Source: Sindora glabra (lineage: Eukaryota; Streptophyta; Magnoliopsida; Fabales; Fabaceae). Taken from it: 64,000 nucleotides of DNA. Made by a program: the position numbers and the translations under genes. The DNA lies in the NCBI GenBank assembly GCA_020226215.1, contig CM035236.1:51335057-51399056 (forward strand), given 5' to 3'. Of the stretch, positions 22,408 through 35,180 are shown one piece after another; the first letter of the stretch is position 1; each line of letters begins with the position of its first letter. Under the pieces are notes generated by a model. It saw nothing but the letters and a program-made list of their open reading frames with translations, was not told the origin of the DNA and made no database searches.

Positions 22408-24285
22408 ATATCACAGTCAAGTACTTCCCTTAAAGCTCATTATTGTAAGCCAACACTTAATTACAATAATCAAGTATGACTTAAGAGTTGTTACTGAAGG
22501 GTCCATAGTCAAGTATTACAACAAACCTATAGCCTCTAAACACTTGCATTCAAATAACATATTTGAATATGCCCAAGGGAGTCATAACCTAGGAGCTATA
22601 CTTGAATACCATATTAAATTATCTTAAATTTAATAATTTATGAATGAGTATACTCGTATATGTTATTCAAAAATGATCTTTAGGTTTTATCTCTAGAACC
22701 ATATATTTGAGTATATACTTGAATACTCTCCTTAGTATTTTCAAATTTGATATAATTATTAATATACTATGATAAGATAAGTTGTATACGTTGTAAACTT
22801 ACTTGATTAACTCCTAAAAGTGAATTGATGTGTAAGATTAATGATGAAATCTCATTTGGGATAAGATATGGTATGAAATGTGATTAGGAAGGTGATTTAA
22901 TGGAAATATGAAATAACATTGAATTTTAGAAAATCATTTATGAAAAGATAAGGTCAACTTTAGAAGAATAAGGTTAGGTTTATGAATAAATAAGATTGAC
23001 CAAGAGGCACTAGAAAATTTAAATACTTTCTTTATCATTTGATATTCATATTTAATAATTCTCACTACTATGTTTATGATATCTATTTGAGTAAAAATTA
23101 TTATGAATGGAAAAAGGGGTATAAAGATAAGTATATTTTAATGGTTGTGTTTTATTTTAATAAGTAGATTATTCATTTACTATTAGATATCTAAATACTA
23201 TTATAATATTTGTGAGGTTATTAGTGTATGGTTGTTAATTGTATTTTAAATTCTCTTGATCATAAAATTACAAAATTTTACAACCATAATAACTAAACCT
23301 TACATTTTGTATGATACATTTATTTCCTAAAACAAATAGATTATCTATTAATTAACTTTTCCTTTAAAAAAAGTATAGAAAACTCTTTAATCTTTCTTTG
23401 TATAAAGTATTTAGTAGCACAATTGCTAAACTTTAGTTATTTTTGGATAAGTTCTATTACTCTTTTCACTTGTTGAGTTTTCTATGAAAACTTATTTTAT
23501 TTTTGTTTCTTCTTTCCCTTTTTCGAAAAATTTTCCCTTAGGCACTTAGTTGCTATTTGTTGGAAGGAAAATAGGCCCACTTAACTAGTATGGCACTGAG
23601 ATGTATCATTGGATAGTAGGAACAACTAGAGGTATTTATTCACGTTCACCATGTAACCCACCTTTATCTTTCCATATTTTAGGCATCTGCATATCTTACA
23701 CAAATTAAAATGACTTTTAGCTACATTTTCATTCTATAAGGCTTGTAGAAATCACGAGAGTGGCTCCTTACACCGGTCACACACCTCGATGTTGGATTAT
23801 GATAACTTGATTAAAGATGGAGATTTGGAAGAAGATGATCTTTAACTCTTTTTTAGGCTCTTGGTGGCTAGGAAAAAAATGAGAAAATGGAGAAATAAGG
23901 AGATGTTAAAATTCTTATTACAAATGGTTTAGCCTTTCTAAGAGCAAAATAGGAAATGGAAAATGTAACTTCTTTAGACCTCTTTAATTAATCTATTTTA
24001 TCTTATTTTATTAAAATCACACCCATCTTAACTTTACTAATAATTAGTGCTTTTCATTTACGCCATTATATCTCCTCTGAAAATGCTTATTTAGTTTTAT
24101 AAGGATCCAACAAACTCATAAATTCATAAGCTAATCAATAAATGTAATCAAACTTTTAATTCATATCTCAGTTTCAAGCATCCTTATGACCATAATTTAA
24201 TATACCTCTACTCTGATATCCTTAAATGTTATTTAAATTTATAAATTACTAATTCTAATACTACTAAGTGTAATAGGGAATCAAT
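22408..24285. other. Gene-free repeat-derived stretch
   Basis: At 22370-22470 a 70-bp piece is duplicated (gtaagccaacactcaattacaat at 22379 and 22445, same order). Beyond 22630 no element feature is clear. The piece 23840-24090 resembles 31830-32050 in composition and word order (fattaaaaccaca-type words) and may be the same LTR family. Confidence 0.4.
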
Positions 24286-25070
24286 TTAAGGCCTCCAATA
24301 GAATTTTATAAGACATGAATCGATCTCCGGATTGGTTTAAAATGTTAAAATTTGATTTTGGAAGGTATGAATTAATTCCTAAATCGATTCAATGTGAGGA
24401 GGTTACCTTTTAGCTTTGCTAAATTCACAATTAAATTTAGTTATCTTGATTTTAGTTCCATAATTGGTAAGTTAATTCATAGGTAGGGGGTTTTATATAT
24501 TAACCTTGATGAATCGATTCATGAATCACTTTACACATGAATTTTTGTATTTTTACAATGAAAATATCAGTTCATTTATAAGGAAATCCTCTTAAATCTC
24601 ATCTTTATGCAATTTAGCCACCAGTATCACATAAAAACAATATCATATACACAAGATAGTTAATAAGAAATTCATATTAAACACCCTTCTATATTATTTT
24701 GTAAGGCACGCATCAATTTCTATTAAAATTTCATTTTTATAAGTATGAATTAATTTGGTATAAGGAAGTTTGCCTTTTGAACCTGCTAAATTGATTCAAC
24801 CATCTAAATTTTGGTTTTGTAATAGGTGAATAGATTCTTGGGTAGAGTTTTTTTGCATACTAACCTTGATAAATTGATTCATACAAGAATTTCTACATTT
24901 TTGTAGTGAAAAGCAATGTTCATTTGTGAGGAAATCCTCTCAAATCTCATCCTCCATATAATATCTTGCAATTTAGCCACCATAGCATATAAAACAACAT
25001 TATATACATAAGATTTAACGAAAAAATTCATATCAAACATCCTTTTATATCATTCAACCTCGATTTATGT
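24286..25070. repeat. Diverged tandem repeat, period about 405 bp
   Basis: The order gaattttataagacatgaat, gtatgaattaatt, ccttttagctttgctaaatt, ttggtaagttaattcat, taaccttgatgaatcgattc, aggaaatcctcttaaatctcat, gcaatttagccacca, aattcatattaaacaccctt is repeated from about 24693 with 70-80% identity. Contains AATCGATTC-like dyads, so it is probably LTR material on one of the strands. Confidence 0.8.
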
Positions 25071-26754
25071 AATTATAAGGAAAACGTAATTTAATTCAAA
25101 TCAATTCATTCATAATCATTCAAATTTAATTACAATATTTACTCACAACTATTGAAGGAGGCAATGAGTAATACAAATGATGATTTGTCAATCTCTAAAC
25201 AAAAATAAACAAGAAATTTGAAGTTAAGGCATAAGTCCTTTTTTTGAAACTAAAACCCTCAATCATTCACAAATCTAAATCAAGGAGGAAAACTTTTGTA
25301 AATATTAAAGTGTGAAAATTCTTACCTACCTTAGATTACGGAATAAGGAAGAATAAAAAGGTTGATTAGTTCTTCTCTTTTATAATGAAATGGAGAGGAA
25401 AAGTGTTGAATGTTTGAAGAGGAATAAATAGATGGTTAAATATAAAGGAATAAAAGGGAAAAATGGGCCTAAGGGGCAAAATAGAAAAGATTTGCTAATG
25501 TCTCATCCACACTTACATATTTAACTTTTATTATAATTAACTTTAAATCATTCTTATTTATTCAATTATAAATTATTTCATACAATAAGTCTTTACCTGT
25601 ATCCTTATTATGATTAATTTATTATTTTGATGTAAGATATTTTAATTCTAATAGTTGTAACAAAAGGCATTTATGGCATTTAAAGAAGATAATTCAAGTT
25701 TTGTAGACTACATGATTGATGATGGAATTTGTGTCAAAGATAGTTGTAAGGATTTAGCTCAAATTCTAATTAGAATCAATTCATGATTATTTTCTATTAT
25801 AAGTTTTCTTCATAATCAAATTAGATTTTTTATTATATAAATATTATAACTACCTGTCTAGCAAATCTTTTGGTATACAAATACTTGTACTATACAAGGT
25901 TTATTTAGGATAAGAGATAATTTGTTTTTGCAACCCTTTTGGTGTTACATGATATTCCATAATTAACTTTTAATATTTTAATGAAATTATTCCTATTGAG
26001 AATGAAGAATGTATGCATTATCATTGAAAAAATGCATCACTAGTTAGAAAATGATTATAAGGTATTTTGAATATATTCAAGAAGTAAATTTGAAAGTGAT
26101 TAAATACTTTGTATTCACTCTCTAATTTTTTTAATGAATTTGTTTCTTATTGCCACTTGTGAAATAGGTTAAAAGCTAAATTATATTAAATAATTATATT
26201 TTATATTTTTCTTACTTTTTTAATCTTGAATTATGTTAATATGCTTTCACATCATGTCAAAATTTTCTAACAGGTGTAACAATTTATTTATGTTTAAAGA
26301 AAATTTTAGGTAAAGATTTTAACTAAAGTGAAGTAGGACTATTTTTCTATTTTTTATTGGTAATTAGTAATTTTATCTAAATGATGGTCAAGTCGATCAA
26401 CCATTCCATGAATTATAATATTAATCAATTTTCTCCTTCAAGCAAGGATTATCTTTAGAATTTGGACATTTGATCATTGACATATAAAATTTGCTTGAGA
26501 TCAATATGCTTTTTTACTAAATCAATGGTTTATTGGTTATTTTGTAATTTTTCAATCAATATATAAATTAAAAATATTTTTAATAGAATGAGTGATAAGA
26601 TACTACTTAATACATATATACATAATTAAATTTCAACACAAGAATATTAGAGAAGTAAAAAAAAAAAAAAACTCAACACTACATATGGATGCAAAGATTG
26701 CTAACTTTCACATTTAGATGTAAAGATTAGCAATCCCTATAATGGCATATTAAG
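25071..26754. other. AT-rich stretch without recognisable gene
   Basis: 25180-25500 looks like LTR-derived sequence (gaggaaaagtg, cttacctaccttag) but no boundaries can be set. 25500-26750 holds nothing I can identify; a 17-bp A run occurs at about 26658. Confidence 0.4.
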
Positions 26755-26993
26755 TGAGAGGAGTATTTTTTATATGAGAAATGAGATAAGTAAATAATGG
26801 TTGTTAGATCTAGCATTGAAGTACTAGAATTAAAACATAAAGTCAAGTGACTTTTTTAAAGTAATCATAAGATCATTTTAAGTGATCATGTAACCTTAAA
26901 TTATATTTTGATCATAATTATCAATAGTAAGATCTAAAAGTTATGATTCACTCATCTCATCTCTCATACAAAAACACTCTTTTTATTTGATAT
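26755..26993. mobile_element. MITE-like inverted-repeat element
   Basis: The left end (gagtattttttatatgagaaatgagataagt from 26761, reaching gttagatct at about 26811) is the diverged complement of the right end (agatctaaaagttatg at about 26932 through ctcatctcatctctcataca to about 26977). About 50 bp per arm, roughly 75% alike, with a 120-bp centre; no coding frame. No clear target duplication, so the superfamily is open. The centre is related to 14891-15065. Confidence 0.68.
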
Positions 26994-27861
26994 ATTCCTT
27001 ACACATGCACATTATCCCTATCAATAAAGTCACATTAAAATTTTTGGAAAATTTATTACTTTTAGGAAATCATCCTAAAGCTTAACAAATGTAATTTTTA
27101 AGGAAAAAAGCTTGCAAAAATATGCATAAGTATAGTTAACTATAAGGAATATGATGGAAAATACTCTATTTTTTTAATGGTAATAGTGATAATTCACTTA
27201 ATATACATATGCAAAATCTTGAGTTTAAACTTTAAACATGAAAAGAAGTAAAAGCCCTAAGATAATATCAAGTGTCGTTAAACCACTAAGTAAGGTACTA
27301 GCAATACTTTACTTAAAGTGGATTGAAAATAAGGTGAAATAAAAATGAGTTGACATATAAATGATTATCTTTAATGCTTAAAAATGGTAAAATTATTCTA
27401 TCATTTCTTATCATTTTATCAAATTTTAATCAAGTCCTTATAATTTATTTTTTTTCCATTTTTGATTGGATTCTTTTGTATCATTTTTATTAGTTTTTAT
27501 TAGCAATTAGCACACATAGATATCATTCTTTTGATATTATCTATTCATTGTTGATATGGAGTTTCTATATAATTTCTATTTCTATTTATATTTAACTAAT
27601 AGATAATTCAAAAAACTTAGGACATTTATGTGGTTATTTTATTTTAAGTGGGAAAGAATGTGTCACTTGTCTCTTACTTCATAGACAACTTATAGATCAT
27701 TGTCTATGTAAACTAATTACTAGCAAAATCTTATTGGAAAATAATAAGAAATACCTAATTACAAATGAAAAATAAAAATGAAGATTCAATTCAAAATATT
27801 TCATGCAATAAGGTAATTTAAAAAGGGAAAAAATGTCATGTACGAGTTATGTGTTAATAGG
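26994..27861. other. AT-rich stretch, nothing identified
   Basis: No open frame of note, no terminal or tandem repeat recognised. Confidence 0.5.
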
Positions 27862-28086
27862 AACTATTAATTTGGTTGAGGGGAAAATTTCTATTGTTAC
27901 TCTTATACAAATGTTGTGAAATGTATTATTTTCCTAACTCAACAATTTAATTTCCTTATAAACAACCAATTTCTTACTAAAAACAATTGATTTCCTATCA
28001 AAACAAATTGTTATGTTATAAAAATAATACATTTCACAATATTTATATTTATATGGAAATAACATAAAATTTTTAGTGTTAATGTA
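27862..28086. mobile_element. Palindromic MITE-like element
   Basis: The arm around 27905-27946 (gttgtgaaatgtattatttt then aacaattt) is matched in reverse complement by 28005-28043 (aaattgtt then aaaataatacatttcacaa). The 20-base core aaaataatacatttcacaac differs only at its last base between arms. Weaker pairing extends outward to about 27862 and 28086. The centre is about 58 bp. It could fold into a long hairpin; small non-coding inverted-repeat elements are common in plants. No target duplication could be fixed. Confidence 0.75.
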
Positions 28087-29499
28087 GATTTTTCCTTGTT
28101 AAGAATTCAAGGAGGTTAACAAATGGAAATTGGCCTTTATTATGAGGCATCATAAAATGACTTATTTAGATGTGGCAAAATAGAGGATTCTTGAACCCTT
28201 TCCCTTTCAATTTAAGAGAGTCTAGTGTTAGGAGTGTTCAAGAATGTCTAAATAGCTGTTATAACACATCTTAAGGCACTTGACCAACGTAGGACATTAT
28301 TGTTAGTAACCTTTTGCAAGCCTTACCTGTATATGATTAATGCAATATTCTATATATAATTATCTAGTATCCATTCAAAAATGTCAAGGTTGAATCTAAA
28401 TGCAAGGGATTAATCATGCAACAACTAGCATTTGTGAACATCTATTCCAATTATCCTATGATTTACCTTAATACCAATATTCTTTAGCAAACCAATTTCC
28501 AACCTATCTAATTGTAGTTGAGCATCTAAGAGGAAAGTTCCCTATAGAAAAGAAAAAAGGAAGAAAGAGTGAGTTTCAAAAAACCTAACTAAATGACCAA
28601 TTGAAAGGAAGATAATGAATTAAAGTCAATTTTATTTAATTCCTACACTTAAAACAAAAGAAAAATACCTATGTAAGAGATAAAAGCTCACTCATATACC
28701 TTGGTGGTCGATAGAATTAAAGAATATAGGAGGATTTACTTTACCTTTTTAGATAATACTAGTTTGCATTAATCAATTCATAGTTCATTAGGATTTCATT
28801 ACTTATTAGCTCATTATTTAATCATAAAAGGATCCGTTAAATAAATTATTATAATAAATAAATAAATAACAATATTCAATTCTCCTTTTGACTCCCTCAT
28901 CCTTACTCTTTACAAACCCATCCTTATCCTTCTAATTTAACTTTATACTTTACAAGTGGACATGCGGATCTAGGGTATAAAACCAAAATATGAATATCAT
29001 TATCCCTATCTTCATTATATAACAATTTCAATATAGTTTATTCATTTATAAATAAAGTGCCTTAACTAACACTTTCATATTTTCATATCATAACATTTTC
29101 ATTCATAATAATATGCATGCAAACTAAATATTATCCTTTATAATATCATAAAGGAAGAACATGTAGCACATTCACCTCCTAGAGGGAGCATATCATATAA
29201 TATCATGCATAAACCATTACAACATTCAAGATTTAAAATCATGTTTCAATTAAACATAAGATAACAAATCATTTATGATCTTATTAATCATATTAGAATC
29301 ATTCATGTTCATGAAAAGTATCTGGGTTGGATACACTTTGATTAAATGCTTTTAAACAAGTAAGAATATAATAAAAAATAGAGTGAATTAATTTAGGTTA
29401 TATAGAAATAATTTGGACCATAATGAATTGATTTAGGAATCAATTACCACACTTTTTAGTGGGGTGAATTAATTAGGAAATCAATGCTAGTATATGCTT
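28087..29499. other. Repeat-derived AT-rich stretch, no gene
   Basis: 29080-29330 looks like LTR material on the reverse strand (words such as atatgcatgc, cacctcctagagg). At 29418-29490 the dyads gaattgatttaggaatcaatt and gaattaattaggaaatcaat recur, similar in pattern to those at 19.9 and 24.5 kb. No boundaries visible. Confidence 0.4.
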
Positions 29500-31205
29500 T
29501 AGAAGCTAATCATAAGATAATTGTATTAGTATACATTGTATTATATTTTCTTTATAAAGACATTTCAATTATTTTATTTAATTTTATATTTGTGTAATAT
29601 AAGTAATATATTAATTATCACTAGAATAGTTAATATTATTCTTAAATATCATTAGTTAAGTATTATTGTATATTAGGATAACAATAATATGTTAAAACTA
29701 GTATATACATTGGCTAATGACCATGGTTATAAATATAAGATATCAAGTCAACACATAGGTACATATTAGAAAATGAATGAACTAGATAAACTTGTCATGA
29801 GAATGTTAAATGGATTACTATCAAAGTGTCTTAAGTAATTCTCATAATGATAATAATATACATGGTCCTTTGACTTGAAATCATTATGATTTTCTATATG
29901 AGGAGTCATATATTCTAGTGTTGTCTAATGTTACTTCTAATAAGGTTAGCTTAAAAGATGGTGATTGGGTATACCACAAATCATGCAAAAGGATGCGAGC
30001 AATCTATATAAGATTTTGTCTCTCCTACATTAGAGGATTGATATTTATAAGTCCATTAATTAATGAAACTATAAAATGCATAGTCATGCTTAGATAAATC
30101 AATATCAACATGTGATATTGACTCATTTATTTTAAGTTAGTTTACTCAAGAATTAAGGATTGCATAAATTGAACTGTAAAGAGAATGACACATTTTATAC
30201 CTTAAGTTTGATTTAGATATCCAAACAAAAAGGATTAAACTACATGAGACATTAGTTATAGAAAAGGATTATGTTAAATTATTAAAATTTTCACTACTTA
30301 GGTAATAGTGATGTATTACTAAATATCACTCTTTATCTATGATACTAAATAGAATTTTAAGATCACTATTAATGTAAAAAGAACCTATAAGGTTATATGC
30401 ACAAAATGAGTCAAATATTAAGGTTATAATCTAATTAGAAATCATTAGCCCAACTGGAGCTCCTAATCGAGATAAGCCCAATATGATTGGACTTCTTAAG
30501 TAGTAATACAAGCTAATAATAAAGATAGGTTAATTATTGAGCAAAATCATTATTGGGCCTGATTATTAATCAAAGTTTGACTCTCTCCTTTCTTAAAGTC
30601 ATTTTAGTTAGAAATCATGGTCAAAATTTTATTTATGAGATTAAATAAATCAATTACAATAAAATTTAGCTAATATCAATGAATCAATTTAGTTATACAA
30701 AAATCTAGCTAATATTGAGTAACCTTACTTTTCTATTATTAGATAGGTCAAACATAATGATTGATTGTGTGAGTCTTTTAAAGAGTGATCCAAAAAACCA
30801 AAAAAAATGGCAACTAATACTACATTTTAAATATAGAATAACCCTGTTATACTTGATTAAAATTTTATATGGCTCAAGTGGATATCATAAAGATACTAGC
30901 CTTTATACAACATTTATGATTTGTCAATTTGGTATTCATGATGAGTTTTATTTGTGATTAAATCATTTAAGTTTGACAATCATATATAGTTCAAGTGTTA
31001 ATGATTAGAGTGTTCAGTACTACTAGAAGTAGATGTGATTTATACCTATGTTCATGAGTCCATCACATTAGGATTGATTGTCTTAGATTCTTAAATGCTA
31101 CAAAGGTATAAATCCTAACAACAATTTATGTTTCCTTCGCATGGATCTATTGATAAGTTTTAGAAGCTTTTTATTTTTCATTACATATATTGATCTAGAA
31201 TTAAT
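29500..31205 (+). repeat. Copia LTR relic (right end defined, left end not)
   Basis: An initiator-Met primer site directly follows at 31208, which marks the end of an LTR near 31205. Upstream sequence contains no coding frame of note (an 80-codon open frame at 30715-30957 shows no domain). A left boundary was not found. No gag follows the primer site, so only a fragment of the element remains. Confidence 0.5.
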
Positions 31206-31207
31206 AG

Positions 31208-31219
31208 TGGTATCAAAGC
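31208..31219 (+). other. Primer binding site-like sequence (initiator-Met tRNA)
   Basis: tggtatcaaagc, the same 12 bases as in the element at 21106-21117; 11 of 12 match the initiator-Met complement. Confidence 0.7.
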
Positions 31220-31369
31220 AAAAGAAACAAAAATCAGTATTAAGAAATATAAATTGTTGAGTAGATTTAGGTTAGATAGAAACACTTCAAACTTGATGAA
31301 TTAATTTATGAATTAATTCATATATTCCAAAAGCACTTTAAAACCTTAAAAATCAATTGGTGAATTGAA

Positions 31370-31690
31370 TCACTTAATAAATTTTATAGATTTTAACAAA
31401 TTTTACTATTCATTTAGCTCACTTAGACCATAAAACTCATTCATAATCTCAAATCTCTTAATCAAACCACCATAATTCATAAATAAAAATCACAATTTCT
31501 AAGCTAGAAATTTAATTTCCTTTAAAATGCTTTTATTAACAAAATGGCAAGAACTAAATGAAATTAAATAAAAGTTTAAGTAGAACACTACTCAAAAGTT
31601 AGGGAAAGAAGGTTTGAAGTGAAATTAGTTAGTAGTTAAGCAACTATACACAAAAAAGAAGAAATCTCAAATTAGGCATAAAACTTTTTA
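31370..31690 (+). repeat. Dispersed repeat, copy B (partner at 17442-17800)
   Basis: Follows the same word order as copy A, including tttatagatttt, caaattttactattcat, tctcttaatcaaaccacc, aaaaatcacaatttct and aaatgaaatt. Preceded by dyads (gaattaatttatgaattaattc at about 31300). Confidence 0.6.
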
Positions 31691-33829
31691 GGTTGTTTTT
31701 AGCTAAATTTTGAAAAATTCTTATAGGAAAACAAAGGTTTTTCATAAAGAAATTTTTTAGAGGTTATAAGTTTTAAGAAATTCTTACCTTAATTGCTTAA
31801 TGATAATAGTGAACATTAGAAGAAAATAAGCCTTCATTCTCTTTATTAGGAGTAGTCTCTTAGGAAAAATGTGAAGAGTGAAATGAAGAAAGGAAAGCTT
31901 TTGAAGATAAAGGATGGCTACTTCAAGGGCATAATAGAAAAAAAATGTATTTCCTTTAACTTCCTTAATTGATTTATCTTATTTCATTAAAACCACAGAC
32001 ATATTATCTCAAGGAATAATTAGCACTAACATCCTACATTATCATCCTATCTACTAGAGTATATATTCATTCGACTATAAGAGTTTAACAAGAATTCAGA
32101 CATTCAAGGATTAATTTTTTTCATTTTTTTCTCTTTGCTCTTTTCATATACTAATCACACAGTAAGTCAATTAAATCTCATACTTATATTAATAAATTTA
32201 AGAAACTTTAATATCTTAGTTTAAACTATCCGACTATTAACACATATAAATTTTTATTACATAATTAATTATAAAATCATTTATCTTAATACTATCAAGT
32301 GTAATGATGGCTTTTAACTAACTAAGCATACTCAAAACTAATTGGCTAAGAGTAGTTAGACCATGGTAATCTATTAGAAGTGGTTCTTGTTATTTTTTTT
32401 TTTTGAGAATTTTGATTTTTGATTAAGAATAATTGTAAAAATTTTAATTGCCATAAACCAACATCCATGGAAATTTTAACAATTTTTTTAAATGAATAAT
32501 CCTATTTCATGTTTCATTAATCCATTATAATACATGTAATTTAATATTTGATAGGTTTTTAACATAGCTAAATTTAATAAAGTGTAAAATCTTATTTTAG
32601 TCCAATTTTTATGAGTAAATTTCTTTGTTTTACATTTTGCTAGAATTACTATTTTTCCAAGTACTCAAGCCATTAGTAACTAACTTATCTAATTTAAATT
32701 GATTAATCAATTAATTCTAGTTAACGTGCAAACTTTTATTGGTTTTAATTTATATTTTAAGATGCATCAATTAGCAATGGTTGATTTTTAAAAAGACCTT
32801 AACCAATTTTAACTAACCATTGATCACCCCAATCTAGTATTTTATATTATTTTTAAAAGTTAAAAATATTAGAAGAAAATATATGAATTACTTTTAAAAA
32901 AATATTCTTTACTCATTTATGATTTTGCCAATTTTCACTTCATATATATGTGTTTTCAAACATCAAAATTCACTCGTATGTGCTTTTTAGTGTTAATACT
33001 TTACTCATATAAACTTCTTTATTCAATTTTTAATGGAATATTTTATACCAAATGAAGAAGCTTGTTTTCTTGCTAGATCCCTTAGGCAAAGCACCATAGC
33101 TAACCTTAAGGCATGTCTTAGGCACTGCTCTAAATGTATGCTACAAGTGGAGTTTGGTATTGGAAAGGAAAGACAAAAAAGTAAGATAGGTCAAAATGAA
33201 GGTAAGTTTCTTAAGTAAGATTGTAATATATTGAAAATGAATGCTTGTGCATTAATTAGATGAAACAAACCTACTATTTTATTGAAATGTTGTAGATATA
33301 TTGATAATGTAGAGTATAGCTATTACATTATGTGATACAAGGCTTATATAATACTTATTCAATAAAACCTAACTCAGGTAATCATTTTTGCTTATTTACA
33401 ACTTATCGAATGCTTAATTACTTAAATTAATTTTAATGCTAACATATTAATTGTTGCAATGCTTCAATGACAACAACGAACTATACATTAAAGACGATCT
33501 TAATCGAATGTGAGAGCTTTGGATAGGCCATTCCCTCATGACTAGAGCTAGATTAGAATGAATGGTTTTGGTTTTGTGTATCTGAATATGTAGTGTTAGG
33601 TTAAAAATGTAACTTGTTGTAATTTTGATAATAGTTCTTTATTTGTAAATAACATGGTTTTAGTTTTCTCTTTTTTAATTAGAGCAATTGTATTTTGATG
33701 TCTAAATAAAAGTTTAGAGAACTTTATATAAAAGTTCCTATAATTATTTTTATTGTTGTTATTAATTAGTATTTGAATTTACTCTTATTGTCAATTGGTT
33801 ATTTTTTTATGTGGATTAAAAAAATTATT
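31691..33829. other. AT-rich stretch, no supportable gene
   Basis: A 61-codon open frame at 33033-33218 (contains LARSLRQSTIANLKACLRHCSKCMLQ) is less AT-rich than its surroundings and codon-like, but I recognise no family and see no exon neighbours; it might be a remnant of a gene or element protein. The rest shows nothing identifiable. Confidence 0.4.
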
Positions 33830-34060
33830 TGGTAGAAAAGATATCAGTTATTTACCATAAATTAATATCTTAGATAATAAGACATTAATTTTTAGTAATT
33901 ATCCATTGTGTAATGTCAACATTATCATGTTGGTTACTTCATAACTAATTGATGTTATAATGTTTCTTAGTAAGACAATATCATTATTATTTAGATGTCA
34001 ATTTTCTAGTTATAAATGTTGTCATCTATAACAAAAGGTGTCACCTTTTTAGAAGTTCAT
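33830..34060. repeat. CACTA-like subterminal motif cluster 1
   Basis: Short words of the type gatgtcaatt, aattgatgtt, gacattaa and aatgtcaac recur in both orientations. Clusters of this motif (degraded gacatcgatt/aatcgatgtc) are typical of plant CACTA subterminal regions. No cactac terminus borders the cluster, so assignment is tentative. Confidence 0.45.
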
Positions 34061-34080
34061 TTTGTACTTCTTTGCAAAAC

Positions 34081-34770
34081 CTTCTAGCAAGAATTGAAAA
34101 TAAAAAGAGTAAAGCATTGATGCTAATTACAGATTTCATCTTGAAGCTTTTCCTACACTAAGAAGGCCTTTAAGATGATACTCTAGCTAATAAGGTATGC
34201 TTACCTTGCAAGTTTTGTGTTTGTGATTATAGAATCTTTGATTTTATATTTATGTTCTCCAATTATTTTGTAGAATTAATTCTCTATTAGCATGTCACTA
34301 AATATGTGATGTTGAGCACTCCTTAGAAAAATATAGCATATAAGTGTAAGAATTTGTTTATGTTATATTTGTGTTTGCAAGTTAGTTTCTACTTTTATAT
34401 TTGACTATATTTTGTTACCTATTATTTTGATATAACTTTTAAAAATTTATATATGTAATAAATTTAATTTCATTAATTTTTTTTGCCTTCAAAGGTATTA
34501 TCATGCATCAAATTTTAATAAAAGCTTATGTCATTATAAGTATTAGATTCAAGAATAATTTTTTAGGGAGTGTCAACCTCATATATTAAGTAATGAGTAT
34601 CAAAGTAGATTTAGTAAAGTACTTATCTCTAATTATAGTATTGGATATAACCTTTCATTGTTTTTCATAAATTTGTTATTCAATTTATTTTTTTAAAATA
34701 TTGAACTTAGGATTCTATAGTGTCATAAGACAAGTTAGTTTTTTGTTTTTAGTTAAAGTGTTATGTAAAG
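34081..34770 (+). repeat. Dispersed repeat pair, copy A (partner at 40640-41333)
   Basis: Both copies start with gaaaataaaaagagtaaagca-like sequence and run in parallel: tttgattttatattt, attattttgtagaatta, ttttgatataactttt, catcaaattttaataaaagctta, aagtattagatt, catatattaagtaatgagtatcaa. Both lie directly after a CACTA-like motif cluster, so this is probably the interior of a shared element. Confidence 0.75.
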
Positions 34771-34899
34771 AAGGATGTAGTGGGAATATGGAGGACTAAG
34801 AAGGGAAGAACAAGGGAAGGGGCTATGGTAGGGTGTTCTATAAGAAAGAATACATAGAAATAGCAAGTAATAAAGGAGGAGATTAGGGTTAAGAGAATG
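34771..34899. other. Purine-rich patch
   Basis: gtgggaatatggaggactaa and aagggaagaacaagggaagg make this stretch GA-rich, comparable to the patch next to the CACTA end at 16.9 kb. No coding frame. Confidence 0.4.
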
Positions 34900-35180
34900 G
34901 TAAAACATACCATATCAATTATTTAACAGAAATAACACGGTATTTAAGACCTTACATATTGGTTATTTAAAAACAATTCAAGTATAACGTTATTTTTCAT
35001 GATACTTCAAAATAAATGATATCGATTGTTTTTTATATAATAATTGATGTTATTTTTAGTTTTTTAGCACAATTATATAACCAATTGCAAAATAAATATA
35101 TAATAATACTCAATTAGATATTTGTTTGAAAACTAACATATAATCCATTAAATACTTGATGTCTATTTGTGATTTATAAT
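34900..35180. repeat. CACTA-like subterminal motif cluster 2
   Basis: Contains catatcaattatttaacag, gatatcgattgtttttta, aattgatgttattttt and gatgtctatttg: the same dyad-type words as cluster 1. Confidence 0.45.
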
